Source: an uncultured Ruminococcus sp. (lineage in GTDB: Bacteria > Bacillota > Clostridia > Oscillospirales > Ruminococcaceae). From it: a DNA stretch of 37,389 bases. Position 1 is the stretch's first letter; each line of letters begins with the position of its first letter. The stretch spans positions 1 through 37,389 of the forward strand of contig CAKSJP010000021.1 in assembly GCA_934463425.1 (NCBI GenBank), read 5' to 3'. The translations under genes were made by a program, and so were the position numbers. The notes beneath the pieces are model-generated. The model worked only from the letters and a program-made list of their open reading frames with translations. It was not told the DNA's origin and ran no database searches. Below, piece by piece: positions 23,735-32,088 of the stretch.

Positions 23735-23736
23735 AA

Positions 23737-24441
23737 TCAGACCGCACTCCCTTCTGTTTCCGATGCCGCACCGGTCTGACCCATTTCAGCCATCAAACGC
23801 TGTAATTCCGCATCTACATCAGCATCATGCTGAAGCTGTGCAAATGTTTTTTCATCGGCAGCGCCAGAGGTGCCGGACATTTCAGAAAACGCCTGTGCTT
23901 CTGCTTCCTGCCGTGTCACTTTTTCTTCCATGCGATCGAACTTATCCAGTGCGCTGGAAGAATCCAGACCGCCCACAGACTGTGCCAAGCTCTTCTGGGT
24001 CTTTGCCATCTGAGAACGAGCAATCAGCATCGCCTGGCGGCTCTTCGCCTCCTCCAGCTTGGCTTTCAGCGCCTCTACCTGCTCTCTGACCTGTGCGGTC
24101 TGGGCAGAAATCTGCTCATACATCTGCTGATACTGCTTAACGCTTTCGTCCGCCTTTACCTTGTTAGACAGTGCCTTTTTCGCCAGATCCACTTCTCCGG
24201 CATTCAGCGCAGACTTAGCCTTCATTTCCCAATCCGCAGAAGCCTTTACGGCATCATCATACTGGCGCTTTGCGATCCGTTCGCTTGCCATCGCCTTACC
24301 CAATGCCTGTGTTGCCTGGCTGACTTCTTTCTGCAGATCCAGGATGATCTGCTTTACCATTTTTTCCGGATCCTCTGCCCGGTCGATCATATCATTAATA
24401 TTTGCCTTAAACACATCGCCGATTCTTGAAAAAATGCCCAT
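23737..24441 (-). CDS. pspA: PspA/IM30 family envelope-stress protein
   Basis: A 234-residue ESCRT-III-like protein that coats and protects the inner face of the cell membrane under stress. The N-terminal amphipathic helix MGIFSRIGDVFKANINDMID is typical, and AEDPEKMVKQIILDLQKEV follows. Most of the rest (about 30-165) is coiled coil, ending in a looser acidic tail with RLMAEMG. GGAGG lies 6 bases before the ATG at 24441; an upstream ATG at 24468 lacks a site. It is transcribed from a perfect sigma-A promoter, so regulation by a dedicated stress factor is not evident, and is coupled to a small membrane protein. Confidence 0.93.
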   Translation of the reverse strand: MGIFSRIGDVFKANINDMIDRAEDPEKMVKQIILDLQKEVSQATQALGKAMASERIAKRQYDDAVKASADWEMKAKSALNAGEVDLAKKALSNKVKADESVKQYQQMYEQISAQTAQVREQVEALKAKLEEAKSRQAMLIARSQMAKTQKSLAQSVGGLDSSSALDKFDRMEEKVTRQEAEAQAFSEMSGTSGAADEKTFAQLQHDADVDAELQRLMAEMGQTGAASETEGSAV

Positions 24442-24604
24442 ATCGTTCCTCCATGCTCTCAGAGCCAATTCTATACCGTCCTGCGGTATTGCGGAAACAT
24501 TGGATAAAGCCCCGACAGTTTTACATGCAGTTCACTGGAAAATCCAGACGCATATCCTGTGCACAAGCTCTATACAGCGTTTCTCCATGTCATGTGTTGT
24601 TCTT

Positions 24605-24633
24605 ATTATATCGTATTTTCCGCGGTTTGTCAA
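24605..24633 (-). promoter_or_regulatory. pspA promoter
   Basis: TTGACA (24628-24633), 17 bp and TATAAT (24605-24610) on the minus strand, a perfect consensus. The leader is about 155 nt. The rest of 24442-24837 holds no gene that I can support. Confidence 0.82.
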
Positions 24634-24771
24634 GAGAAATCTTACAATTCATTTACAAAGCCGCCTGTCAATCCGGCAAAATGCCTAAAATTTCAAAAGG
24701 AACAAATAATGTCCCTTCGCGTATTTCCCGGAATTTCTGAAAACTTCCTACAAAATGCTTACAAAACACAG

Positions 24772-24810
24772 CAGCGGCAGACACCGCTCTGCTTGCCGTG
24801 CCTGCCGCTG
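24772..24810 (-). terminator. Probable terminator after the surface-protein gene
   Basis: CAGCGGCAG (24772-24780) and CTGCCGCTG (24802-24810) are perfect 9-bp arms around 21 bases. On the minus strand TGTTTTGT follows. Confidence 0.5.
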
Positions 24811-24837
24811 AAGGTCATGCGTTTGTGTTAAAAGGGA

Positions 24838-27800
24838 TTACTTCCGTTTTTTCCGGCTTGCCCACAGGAGCAATACCGCAGCACCTGCGGCAATGCAAAC
24901 GGCATAGCCCTTATCCCCGGTTTTCGGAGAACCGGATACCCGGGAGGTGTCGCTGCCGGATCTGCCATAGCCGTTGTTTCTGCGGGAAGTAGTCGCAGCC
25001 GTTGTAGTAGCCGTAGTCGTTGTGGTAGTCGTTCCCGACGTGGTGGAAGAACCGGAGCCGGAGGTCGTCATGGTAGTCGTCGAACCGGAAGTGGTCGTTG
25101 TACCGGACGGTGTGTGGCTGCCGTTGTTTTCCGTGGTATTCCGCGGCGTGGTGGTTGTGCCGGAAGTGGTTGTAGTTGTTTCAGTACCGGAAGTTGTCGT
25201 CATTCCGGATGTGGTGGTTGTGGTAGTCATCGTCGGCCCTGCAGAGGATGCAGTGGTCGCGGTAGTCGTTGTGCCGGAAGTGGTTGTAGTTGTTTCAGTA
25301 CCGGAGGTGGTTGTCATTCCGGATGCGGTGGTTGTGGTAGTCATCGTCGGCCCTGCAGAGGATGCGGTAGTCATTGTTGTAGTAGTGGTCATCGTGCCGG
25401 ACGGTGTGTGGCTGCCGTTATTTTCCGTAGTATTCCGCGGCGTGGTGGTAGTCGCAGAAGTCGTAGTTGCAGCAGTTGTGGTTGTGGTGGTCATAGTTGT
25501 CTCCGACGTTGTGGTTGTCGTTTCCGTTGTCACGGATGTGGTCGGCGTTGTAGTCACCGTTGTTGCAGTAGTCGGCACAGTTGTATTGCTGGTGGTAGTT
25601 GCTGTGGTGGTCGTCGTTGTCGTCGTTGTCGTCGTGGTCGTCGTGGTAGTTTCCGTGGTCGTCGTTGTGGTTTCTGTGGTGGTAGTGGTTTCTTCAGTTG
25701 TGGTAGTAGTGTTGGTGGTTGTCTCTGTGGTTGTAGTGGTCTCCTCTGTAGTGGTAGTAGTCTCTTCCGTGGTGGTGGTAGCCGTCGTTTCTGTAGTGGT
25801 TGTCGTAGTTGTAGTGGTGGTGGTTGTGGTTGTGGTGGTAGTCGTTGTCTCTGTGGTTGTTGCAGTTGTCAGCGTGGTGGGAGTCGTCGTTGTGCCTGCT
25901 GTAGTCACTGTAGTTGTAGTGGCTGCGGTAGTCGAAGAGGTGGTTGTAGTTGTAGTTGTAGTTGTAGTGGTAGTGGTGGTGGTGGTGGTTTCCGTTGCAG
26001 ACGGCGTAGTCGGGCCGGCAGAAGAGAGTGTGGTAGCGGATGTAGTGCTGCTTGTAGTTGTTGAAGTCGAAGTGGTTGTGCTGTCTGTTGTTTGGGTCGT
26101 ATTGCTTGTAGTTGTGGTTGTGGTAGTGGTAGTGGTAGTGGTGGTGGTAGTAGTTGTTGTTGTTGTGGTGGTAGTGGTGGTAGTCGTTGTAGTGGTTTCT
26201 GCCTTTTCGTTGGGCACCTGAATGCAAACGGTATTGCCGTCAGTCACCTTGAGGTTTGCCGATGCAGTATCCTTAATATCCACATAGTACCGGATTGCCT
26301 GAATCGTTGCGTTCCAGTAGGTGACTTTCATTCTGCCGCCCTCGCCGAATGCAATGCCATCTCCGGTAAAGGTGTTCGTCCCCTCGGAGATATCCTTCTG
26401 CATTGCCATCGCATCGCCGGTGGGCTTAAACTGAATCGCATGGGAAGCACCCTGAATATCGCTGGCATCTACTTCGATTTTGGTAATGAGCACATTTCTG
26501 TACTCATCACCGAAATATTCTTCCGCATCGCTTGCCGGAGAAACCGACTCCACATAGGACGGTCTGCCCACGGTGATGGTATAGTTGCTGTTGACAACAA
26601 AGTACATCTTCTGTCCCACCAGTGTGTCCTTATAGCCTGCCGGCGCTTTGGTTTCCACGATGTAGTACATGCCGGGTTCCAGATAGCCATCCACCTGCTT
26701 CTCGCCGTTCCAGTCGCAGATCTTTGCGTCATTGGATGCACGGTACAGCGCCAGTTCTGCGCCGCCGTCCGGGATCACATCGTCGCTCTCGCTGTCCACC
26801 TTTTGCAGAGTTACCTTTGCGCCGGTGATGCGAACGTCGATCATGGTGACAACGGTATCTGTGCTGACAGTCGCCTTGCTCCAATCCGGCTTGCCATTCA
26901 CCTCAGCCTCGGTGGTGTGCACGGTATATACGCCGTTCTCCCCGGCTGTCACATAGAAGTAGATAGGCTTCGCCAGCTCGTATTCCGCAGAGGGTGCTGC
27001 AATCTCCTCCAGAACATAGTAGGGGTTCTGGCTGGCATCGGCAACGTGGATATCTGCCCGATCAATTCTGCCGATGCTCAGGGTCTGATCTGCCTGTGTG
27101 CCGTCAAATCCGGCGACTGCCGTTTCCGTACCGTCTTGAACCTTCTTCAGCGAAAGCGTTGCGCCATTCAGCAGAGAGCCCTCGTTATCCTTCTTCTGAA
27201 TCGTCAGTCCCTGCTGGTTCACAATCGTCGGAACAGCATCGGGCGATGCCGGCCCAACGGCGGGTTGCTGCGACGGTGCCTTGAACGGCGGATAGATCAG
27301 CATGTTTTCGGTGTCGATGCGCATGCCAGAAATAGTGGCGTCGTCAAATCGGTTTTCTGTCGAGAGGACGTTGCCCCCATATTTCCAGTTGTCGCCGTCC
27401 CTGGTCAGAGTATAGATCGTGCCGTCATAGGTAAACTGCTTCTCCTGAATCTCGCCGGAAACAATGGTATACGCTGTATTCACCACATAGGTGACACCGC
27501 CGGTCTGGGGCTTCTGGGTGTCCGTAGTCGCCGGATACATGGTGACACGAACTTCCGTCGAAACGATCAGACCATTCTGTTCCTTGTAGGTTTCCTCATA
27601 GTCGATGTAGTACCGCATCTCGGATTTCTGGTAACCGTCCGGTGCGTCCTCCTCAGCAATGTAGTACTCATGTTCCAGTTTGGTAGGTGCATCCGAATCT
27701 TCCTCGCCGATGTCAAACTGTGCATTATAGGATGCCTGCAAGTCCTCGGTATCCATGGCATCCACGGCATCCCACTGACCGTTCGCCTGCTTCTGATACA

Positions 27801-29115
27801 GCACGAGAGTTGCGCCGGACAGCAGGTTTCCCTTGGCATCCAATTTCTGGAGATCTACGGTATAGCCGGTATCTGCCGAAAGCAGACTATACGGGCCGGT
27901 GTACGGGCGATAGCCGAACTCCGTACCGCCGTCAAAGCTCTTGGCGATAAGTGCACCAGAAAGATGGCCTCTATGGTTGGAATTGCTTCTGCCCTCCAGC
28001 GTCCATTCGTCTGTGACATCCGCCAGCGGTGCCAGAATCGTTCCCTGGAAGTTGTTCGCCAACACGACACGTGATGCCTCATAGAAGTTATACAGCAGAC
28101 TGGTTACACCGGGGTGGTTGTTTTTTGTCTGATCTGTGTCCGAAGAATCGGTACGTCCCACAGCAACATTATTGATGTATGTGAATTTCTGTCCGTTTTC
28201 ATTATTGATATCTGAGATATGCACATCACCGCTTCCGGCAACATTGACCACGATATAAGAATTATTCCAAGTGGTGGTGCTGCCGTCATTGGCAACGACG
28301 GTACGGGGCGTTTTCAGCTGCGGAATGTTCTCATACTTGACGTAGATACACTCCTGATACTGCGCCCACTCCTCCGGTGTCAGGGTGAATACCACCTCTT
28401 CTGCTGTAGATGCGCTGCCGGTATACGTAAATGTTGCAGTGTCTCCGCTGACAGAAAATGTGCCCGTTGCCTTCTGACGGCTCAGCTTCTGACTATTCTT
28501 TCGGAGCATTGCAAACTGATCTGCCACGGAAAAGTTTGATGACTGAAAGAACTGGTTCTTGGCGTTTTGATATGAACCATACTTCATGTAATTCGTAGTG
28601 GTATCATTCATGTCCACGTTTTCGCCGATCCAGAAGATTTGCCCCTTGTCGGTGTTCAACTGACGCAGCGGTCCGTTGTTGATGATGAGATGGGCATAAC
28701 CGCTGTCTCCTAGCAAATTCTCTAGCGATTCACTGGTGTTATAGTCTCCCTTGCCTACTTCGTAGTCCCAACCGATGTACTGCGACAGATTAGCCCCGCC
28801 ACCTACAGCAATACGGCCCTCTGCATCGGAATCATGAGCTTGAAAATCATTTTCCAGAAATACGCAGAACTGCGAAGCAATACCAAGCGCATACATTTTG
28901 TTAGCATTGGCGAGAGTCTCCGCCACCGTTGCGCCACGAAGTGTGCTCTTCTCGCCGACCAAAAGCGTCACATCGTCAGACTGTACATCGCCGCCCCAGC
29001 TAGTGATTACATTTGCTGCGCCAACCGTCAGCCCGGACATACCACTCACCGTACTCGTCACTGCCATAGCGGCTGCCGCCACTATTCCGGCAATTCTTTT
29101 TCTCATAGATTTCAT
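24838..29115 (-). CDS. Sortase-anchored surface protein: choice-of-anchor A, Cna_B-like domains and Thr-rich stalk
   Basis: A 1,425-residue cell-wall protein. Residues 1-34 form a signal peptide (basic start, hydrophobic core, cleavage near GAA). Residues about 70-410 fit the choice-of-anchor A domain: ALGIASQFCVFLENDFQAHD, EGRIAVGGGANLS, then FQGTILAPLADV and GHLSGALIAKSF. Three Cna_B/SpaA-like domains follow at about 415-520, 650-750 and 780-875, with EYYIAEEDAPDGYQKS and YYIVETKAPAGYKDT typical of their ends. A further beta-rich domain lies at about 895-965. Residues about 968-1375 are a Thr-rich stalk. The end is SPKTGD (1396), a membrane segment and RKKRK, a variant of the LPxTG sorting signal. 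Role: probably adhesion or a cell-surface spacer. Confidence 0.88.
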   Translation of the reverse strand: MKSMRKRIAGIVAAAAMAVTSTVSGMSGLTVGAANVITSWGGDVQSDDVTLLVGEKSTLRGATVAETLANANKMYALGIASQFCVFLENDFQAHDSDAEGRIAVGGGANLSQYIGWDYEVGKGDYNTSESLENLLGDSGYAHLIINNGPLRQLNTDKGQIFWIGENVDMNDTTTNYMKYGSYQNAKNQFFQSSNFSVADQFAMLRKNSQKLSRQKATGTFSVSGDTATFTYTGSASTAEEVVFTLTPEEWAQYQECIYVKYENIPQLKTPRTVVANDGSTTTWNNSYIVVNVAGSGDVHISDINNENGQKFTYINNVAVGRTDSSDTDQTKNNHPGVTSLLYNFYEASRVVLANNFQGTILAPLADVTDEWTLEGRSNSNHRGHLSGALIAKSFDGGTEFGYRPYTGPYSLLSADTGYTVDLQKLDAKGNLLSGATLVLYQKQANGQWDAVDAMDTEDLQASYNAQFDIGEEDSDAPTKLEHEYYIAEEDAPDGYQKSEMRYYIDYEETYKEQNGLIVSTEVRVTMYPATTDTQKPQTGGVTYVVNTAYTIVSGEIQEKQFTYDGTIYTLTRDGDNWKYGGNVLSTENRFDDATISGMRIDTENMLIYPPFKAPSQQPAVGPASPDAVPTIVNQQGLTIQKKDNEGSLLNGATLSLKKVQDGTETAVAGFDGTQADQTLSIGRIDRADIHVADASQNPYYVLEEIAAPSAEYELAKPIYFYVTAGENGVYTVHTTEAEVNGKPDWSKATVSTDTVVTMIDVRITGAKVTLQKVDSESDDVIPDGGAELALYRASNDAKICDWNGEKQVDGYLEPGMYYIVETKAPAGYKDTLVGQKMYFVVNSNYTITVGRPSYVESVSPASDAEEYFGDEYRNVLITKIEVDASDIQGASHAIQFKPTGDAMAMQKDISEGTNTFTGDGIAFGEGGRMKVTYWNATIQAIRYYVDIKDTASANLKVTDGNTVCIQVPNEKAETTTTTTTTTTTTTTTTTTTTTTTTTTTTTTSNTTQTTDSTTTSTSTTTSSTTSATTLSSAGPTTPSATETTTTTTTTTTTTTTTTTSSTTAATTTTVTTAGTTTTPTTLTTATTTETTTTTTTTTTTTTTTTTTTETTATTTTEETTTTTEETTTTTETTTNTTTTTEETTTTTETTTTTTETTTTTTTTTTTTTTTTATTTSNTTVPTTATTVTTTPTTSVTTETTTTTSETTMTTTTTTAATTTSATTTTPRNTTENNGSHTPSGTMTTTTTMTTASSAGPTMTTTTTASGMTTTSGTETTTTTSGTTTTATTASSAGPTMTTTTTTSGMTTTSGTETTTTTSGTTTTPRNTTENNGSHTPSGTTTTSGSTTTMTTSGSGSSTTSGTTTTTTTATTTAATTSRRNNGYGRSGSDTSRVSGSPKTGDKGYAVCIAAGAAVLLLWASRKKRK
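24985..26205 (-). repeat. Low-complexity ACN-codon repeat encoding the Thr stalk
   Basis: About 1.2 kb made mainly of Thr codons (GTN/GGT on the plus strand). Within it, larger units are duplicated: the block encoding PRNTTENNGSHTPSGT occurs near 25101-25150 and 25396-25450, and SSAGPTM near 25225-25255 and 25345-25365. The third base varies through the run, so the DNA is less uniform than the protein. Such tracts change length readily by slippage or recombination. Confidence 0.9.
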
Positions 29116-29251
29116 CTAGGTTCGCTCCTTTCATATGGTAATTTCTCCTATGCGTCATTCCCCCATTTTGAGTTTTAAGTAAAATAGAGAATATTGGTAA
29201 TTGTCAAAACAATCCCATTTACACAGAGAGCTATATTGTTCCTACGATAAA

Positions 29252-29280
29252 ATTATAGCACAATCCAGCTCAAATTGCAA
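29252..29280 (-). promoter_or_regulatory. Promoter of the surface-protein gene
   Basis: TTGCAA (29275-29280), 17 bp and TATAAT (29252-29257) on the minus strand, giving a leader of about 130 nt. The remainder of 29116-29480 is AT-rich and shows no gene. Confidence 0.7.
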
Positions 29281-29482
29281 CACAAAGAAGTTGATAAAAT
29301 ATGCTGCATTTTTTGTGCATTTAAAACAATAAATGTGGAAAACTACTGTTCATTTGCAGGTTTTTTTGGAATTTGTCGAATAGCTTATCTTTTTCCATAG
29401 GCGAGCGCAATATTGTTGTATATCAATTTAAAAGCACCAAAATTTATTTGTTTTTATGCTGCCAAATCATTTTTACCATAAA

Positions 29483-29524
29483 AAAATGGCGAAAGCATTC
29501 CGATTCATACTTTCGCCATTTTAT
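29483..29524. terminator. Terminator of the polysaccharide operon
   Basis: AAAATGGCGAAAG (29483-29495) and CTTTCGCCATTTT (29510-29522) form a 13-bp stem with a 14-nt loop, followed by T-rich DNA on both strands. It ends the minus-strand operon that starts near 37000. Confidence 0.85.
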
Positions 29525-29544
29525 ACTCTTCATTTGATTTGCAG

Positions 29545-29973
29545 TTATTCTGCTTCTTCCGATGTTTCAGATTCTGCCGGATCTGGCTGCCGCAGGATGC
29601 GGTCCAGTGCGTTGCTGTTCAGCTGGGTAGACAGCCGCAGACGGTTGATCTCTGCCTGCATGGTGTCCATCTCCGCTGCAACTCTGCCCAGGATCTTCTT
29701 TTCCCGTTCCTTCGCCGCCAGCAATTCTTCTTCTAACCGCTGGATCTGGATCTCCAGCGTCCGGTTCTGGATCTCCAGTGCACGCAGCCGCGCCGCCGTG
29801 CCCTGGTTGATCTGATTCTGCCGCACCCCGAACACATGGATCTGCCGCGGCCAGCTTTTCAGCTTCTGCTGTTCCCACGATGATTCCTCATAGGCATCTG
29901 AGGGCGCACCGTATCCCATATCTTCTGAAACCGTCTCCGGCTTTTTTTCCAGCAGTTCTTCCACTTGTGCCAT
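29545..29973 (-). CDS. Coiled-coil protein at the end of the polysaccharide operon
   Basis: A 142-residue hydrophilic protein. Residues about 55-125 form a strong coiled coil (heptads in RALEIQNRTLEIQIQRLEEEL and EMDTMQAEINRLRLS); the N-terminus is acidic with a Trp/Arg patch (SWEQQKLKSWPRQIHVFG) and the tail is Glu-rich. There is no membrane segment or signal peptide. I do not recognise a family. It starts 22 bases after rmd and is the last gene before the terminator, so it is probably made with the polysaccharide enzymes. A scaffold or chain-length role is possible but unsupported. Confidence 0.78.
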   Translation of the reverse strand: MAQVEELLEKKPETVSEDMGYGAPSDAYEESSWEQQKLKSWPRQIHVFGVRQNQINQGTAARLRALEIQNRTLEIQIQRLEEELLAAKEREKKILGRVAAEMDTMQAEINRLRLSTQLNSNALDRILRQPDPAESETSEEAE

Positions 29974-29995
29974 ACGCCTTCGCCTCCTCCGGCAA

Positions 29996-30940
29996 TTATT
30001 TCAGCTTCTTTTTCCACTCGTCCAGTGTCTCTGCAATGGTCTGTTCCAGCGGAATCTCCGGCTGCCAGCCGGTGTCCGCCTGCAGCTTCGAGATATCCGC
30101 CCGGATCATGGGAATTTCCACCGGGCGCAGCTTTGCCGGATCGACCTCTACCGTAATGCTCTTGCTGCTGTGTGCAATGATGCGGTCGAGGATCTCCTGG
30201 ATGGTGATAGCTCTGCCGCTGCCCACATTATAGACTTCACCGGAACGCCCGTGTTCAATGAGCATTGCATACGCCCGTACCACGTCACGCACATCCGTAA
30301 AGTCCCGGGCAGCCGTCAGATTACCCACGCACATCACCGGTTCGCGCATGCCGGCAGAGATCTCCGCCACCTGCTTGCAGAAGTCCGAGACCACGAACTG
30401 GGGCAGCTGTCCCGGCCCGATGTGATTAAACGCCCGCACCATCATGACATGCATATCATACGCCCTGGCATAGAGTGCGCCGAACAGATTCTGGGTCAGC
30501 TTGGTGATGGCATAAGGGTTTGCCGGATGCACCGGTGTCGTCTCGCTGACCAGGCTCACATTTTCCGGCAGTACGCCGTACTCCTCGCCAGAACCGATCA
30601 GCAGGATCTTCGGCGAATACTCCGGCATATCTCGTACTGCATCCAGCACATTCAGACAGCCGCGGATGTTGATGTCTGCTGTCAGCTGCGGATTTTTCCA
30701 GGAATACGCCACCGAGCTCTGCGCTGCCAGATGAAAGATCGCGTCCGGCTTCAGGCGCACCAGCAGCGCTTCTACCGCGTCCTTGTCCAGAATGTCCAGA
30801 TTATATGTTTCACAGCCGTCCACCGCTGCGTTTTCCTTGGGCAGCTTTGTCAGAAATGTTTCCCAGCCGCAGTCCTGCACCAGATGCTCTGCCAGATACT
30901 TCCCCACAAATCCGCCGCCGCCAATAATCAGTGCTTTCAT
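29996..30940 (-). CDS. rmd: GDP-6-deoxy-D-mannose reductase
   Basis: A 314-residue extended SDR (NAD-dependent epimerase/dehydratase fold) with GGGGFVGKYLAEHL at the N-terminus, HLAAQSSVAYSW near 70, the catalytic Ser and YAITK near 140, and VYNVGSGRAITIQEIL toward the end. It reduces the 4-keto group of GDP-4-keto-6-deoxy-D-mannose, the product of Gmd, to give GDP-D-rhamnose. The N-terminus differs from GDP-L-fucose synthase (which has AGHRGMVGS), so Rmd is the better call, though this was not tested by search. Its ATG overlaps the stop of the upstream GT4 gene by 4 bases. It lies in the same operon as gmd and manC. Confidence 0.85.
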   Translation of the reverse strand: MKALIIGGGGFVGKYLAEHLVQDCGWETFLTKLPKENAAVDGCETYNLDILDKDAVEALLVRLKPDAIFHLAAQSSVAYSWKNPQLTADINIRGCLNVLDAVRDMPEYSPKILLIGSGEEYGVLPENVSLVSETTPVHPANPYAITKLTQNLFGALYARAYDMHVMMVRAFNHIGPGQLPQFVVSDFCKQVAEISAGMREPVMCVGNLTAARDFTDVRDVVRAYAMLIEHGRSGEVYNVGSGRAITIQEILDRIIAHSSKSITVEVDPAKLRPVEIPMIRADISKLQADTGWQPEIPLEQTIAETLDEWKKKLK

Positions 30941-32088
30941 GTCCTTTGCCGCCTTTCTGCAACTTCTTTCAGCGTGGCGTAGACCTTGTCCACCACGTCC
31001 GCCTCTTCATACTCTTCTTCCACGCGTTTCGCCGCCGCGCTGCCGTATTGTTCCCGGAGCGTCTTGTCATCTGCCAGCTTCTGTATGGCCTGTGCCAGTG
31101 CGTCCGCATCCTCCGGCGGCACGGTGATTCCCGTTACGCCGTCCAGACTGACGTGCGGTACACCGGTGGGCAGCGCTGTGTTGATGACCGGCTTGCCGTA
31201 GACCATTGCCTCCTGCTGCACAATGCCGAACGCCTCACTGTTCGCCACCGAGGGCAGCACAAAGATATCACAATCCGCAAACGCCGCCCGGAGATCTGCT
31301 TCTGAAAGATTTCCCAGGAAATGCACGCGCGCCGCCATATGTGCTTCTTCCGTCATGCGATGCAGTTTCTCTTCCATCTCCGGTGTGCCGTGTCCCACCA
31401 GGAACAGCTCACAGCCCTTTACCCTGGCAAAGGCGCGCAGCAGCACCTCAATGCCCTTATAGTACACAAAGCGCCCCACAAACAGCACACGCACCGTTTC
31501 CGGGTGCTGCTGCACCTGCCGCAGGATGGGCTTTCGCCGGATGCTCCGGTATGCCTGCACATCAATGCCATAGGGAATGATGCGGCACTTCTCCCGGAAC
31601 TGGGTCAGAAACGGTGAGCTGTCGATATGTCCCTCTGTCGCCGCAATAATGCAGTCCGCCCGGCGCAGAAATTTCAGCAGCAGCGGCTTATAGAACCGGA
31701 GCAGCGTCTTTTGCCGTACCACATCGCTGTGCCAGGCGATCACCACGCCGCCCCGATAGCCAGACAGGAGACACGCCAGGTCCGCCAGCGGAAAGGGCAC
31801 ATGAAATTCTACCACGTCCGCCCATTTCGCCATCTCCCGGAACTTCCGCAGAAAGGAAAAGGACAGCGGACAGGAAAAATAAGTGCCCAGGCTGGATGCA
31901 TAGTGCACCGGCACGCCCTCGACCACGCGTTCCTCGCCCTTTCCCTTTTCCTGACAGACCAGAACTCTGACCTCTGCCCGCTTTTGCAGCTCCCGGGAAA
32001 ATGTCCGCACCAGGCTTTCGATACCGCCGATATGGGGATAATACGCCTTGTTCACCTGCAAAATGTGCAGTTTTCTCTGCTCACTCAC
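30937..32088 (-). CDS. GT4-family glycosyltransferase
   Basis: A 383-residue GT-B fold glycosyltransferase. The start LHILQVNKAYYPHIGGIESLV is typical of GT4 acceptor-domain loops. The nucleotide-sugar domain has VLFVGRFVYYKGIEVLLRAF, ELFLVGHGTPEMEEKL and the Glu-x7-Glu motif SEAFGIVQQEAM near 275. It is cytoplasmic and adds a sugar from a nucleotide donor to the lipid-linked chain; in this operon the donor is probably GDP-D-rhamnose or GDP-mannose (inference). It overlaps the second GT4 by 8 bases and rmd by 4. The two GT4 proteins have equal length but different sequences. Confidence 0.9.
   Translation of the reverse strand: MSEQRKLHILQVNKAYYPHIGGIESLVRTFSRELQKRAEVRVLVCQEKGKGEERVVEGVPVHYASSLGTYFSCPLSFSFLRKFREMAKWADVVEFHVPFPLADLACLLSGYRGGVVIAWHSDVVRQKTLLRFYKPLLLKFLRRADCIIAATEGHIDSSPFLTQFREKCRIIPYGIDVQAYRSIRRKPILRQVQQHPETVRVLFVGRFVYYKGIEVLLRAFARVKGCELFLVGHGTPEMEEKLHRMTEEAHMAARVHFLGNLSEADLRAAFADCDIFVLPSVANSEAFGIVQQEAMVYGKPVINTALPTGVPHVSLDGVTGITVPPEDADALAQAIQKLADDKTLREQYGSAAAKRVEEEYEEADVVDKVYATLKEVAERRQRT

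Noticed and set aside
24974..26221. Long plus-strand open frame rich in Val, opposite the Thr stalk
   Set aside because: It is the mirror of ACN codon repeats (GTN read on the other strand), has no ribosome binding site and no domain; a composition artefact.
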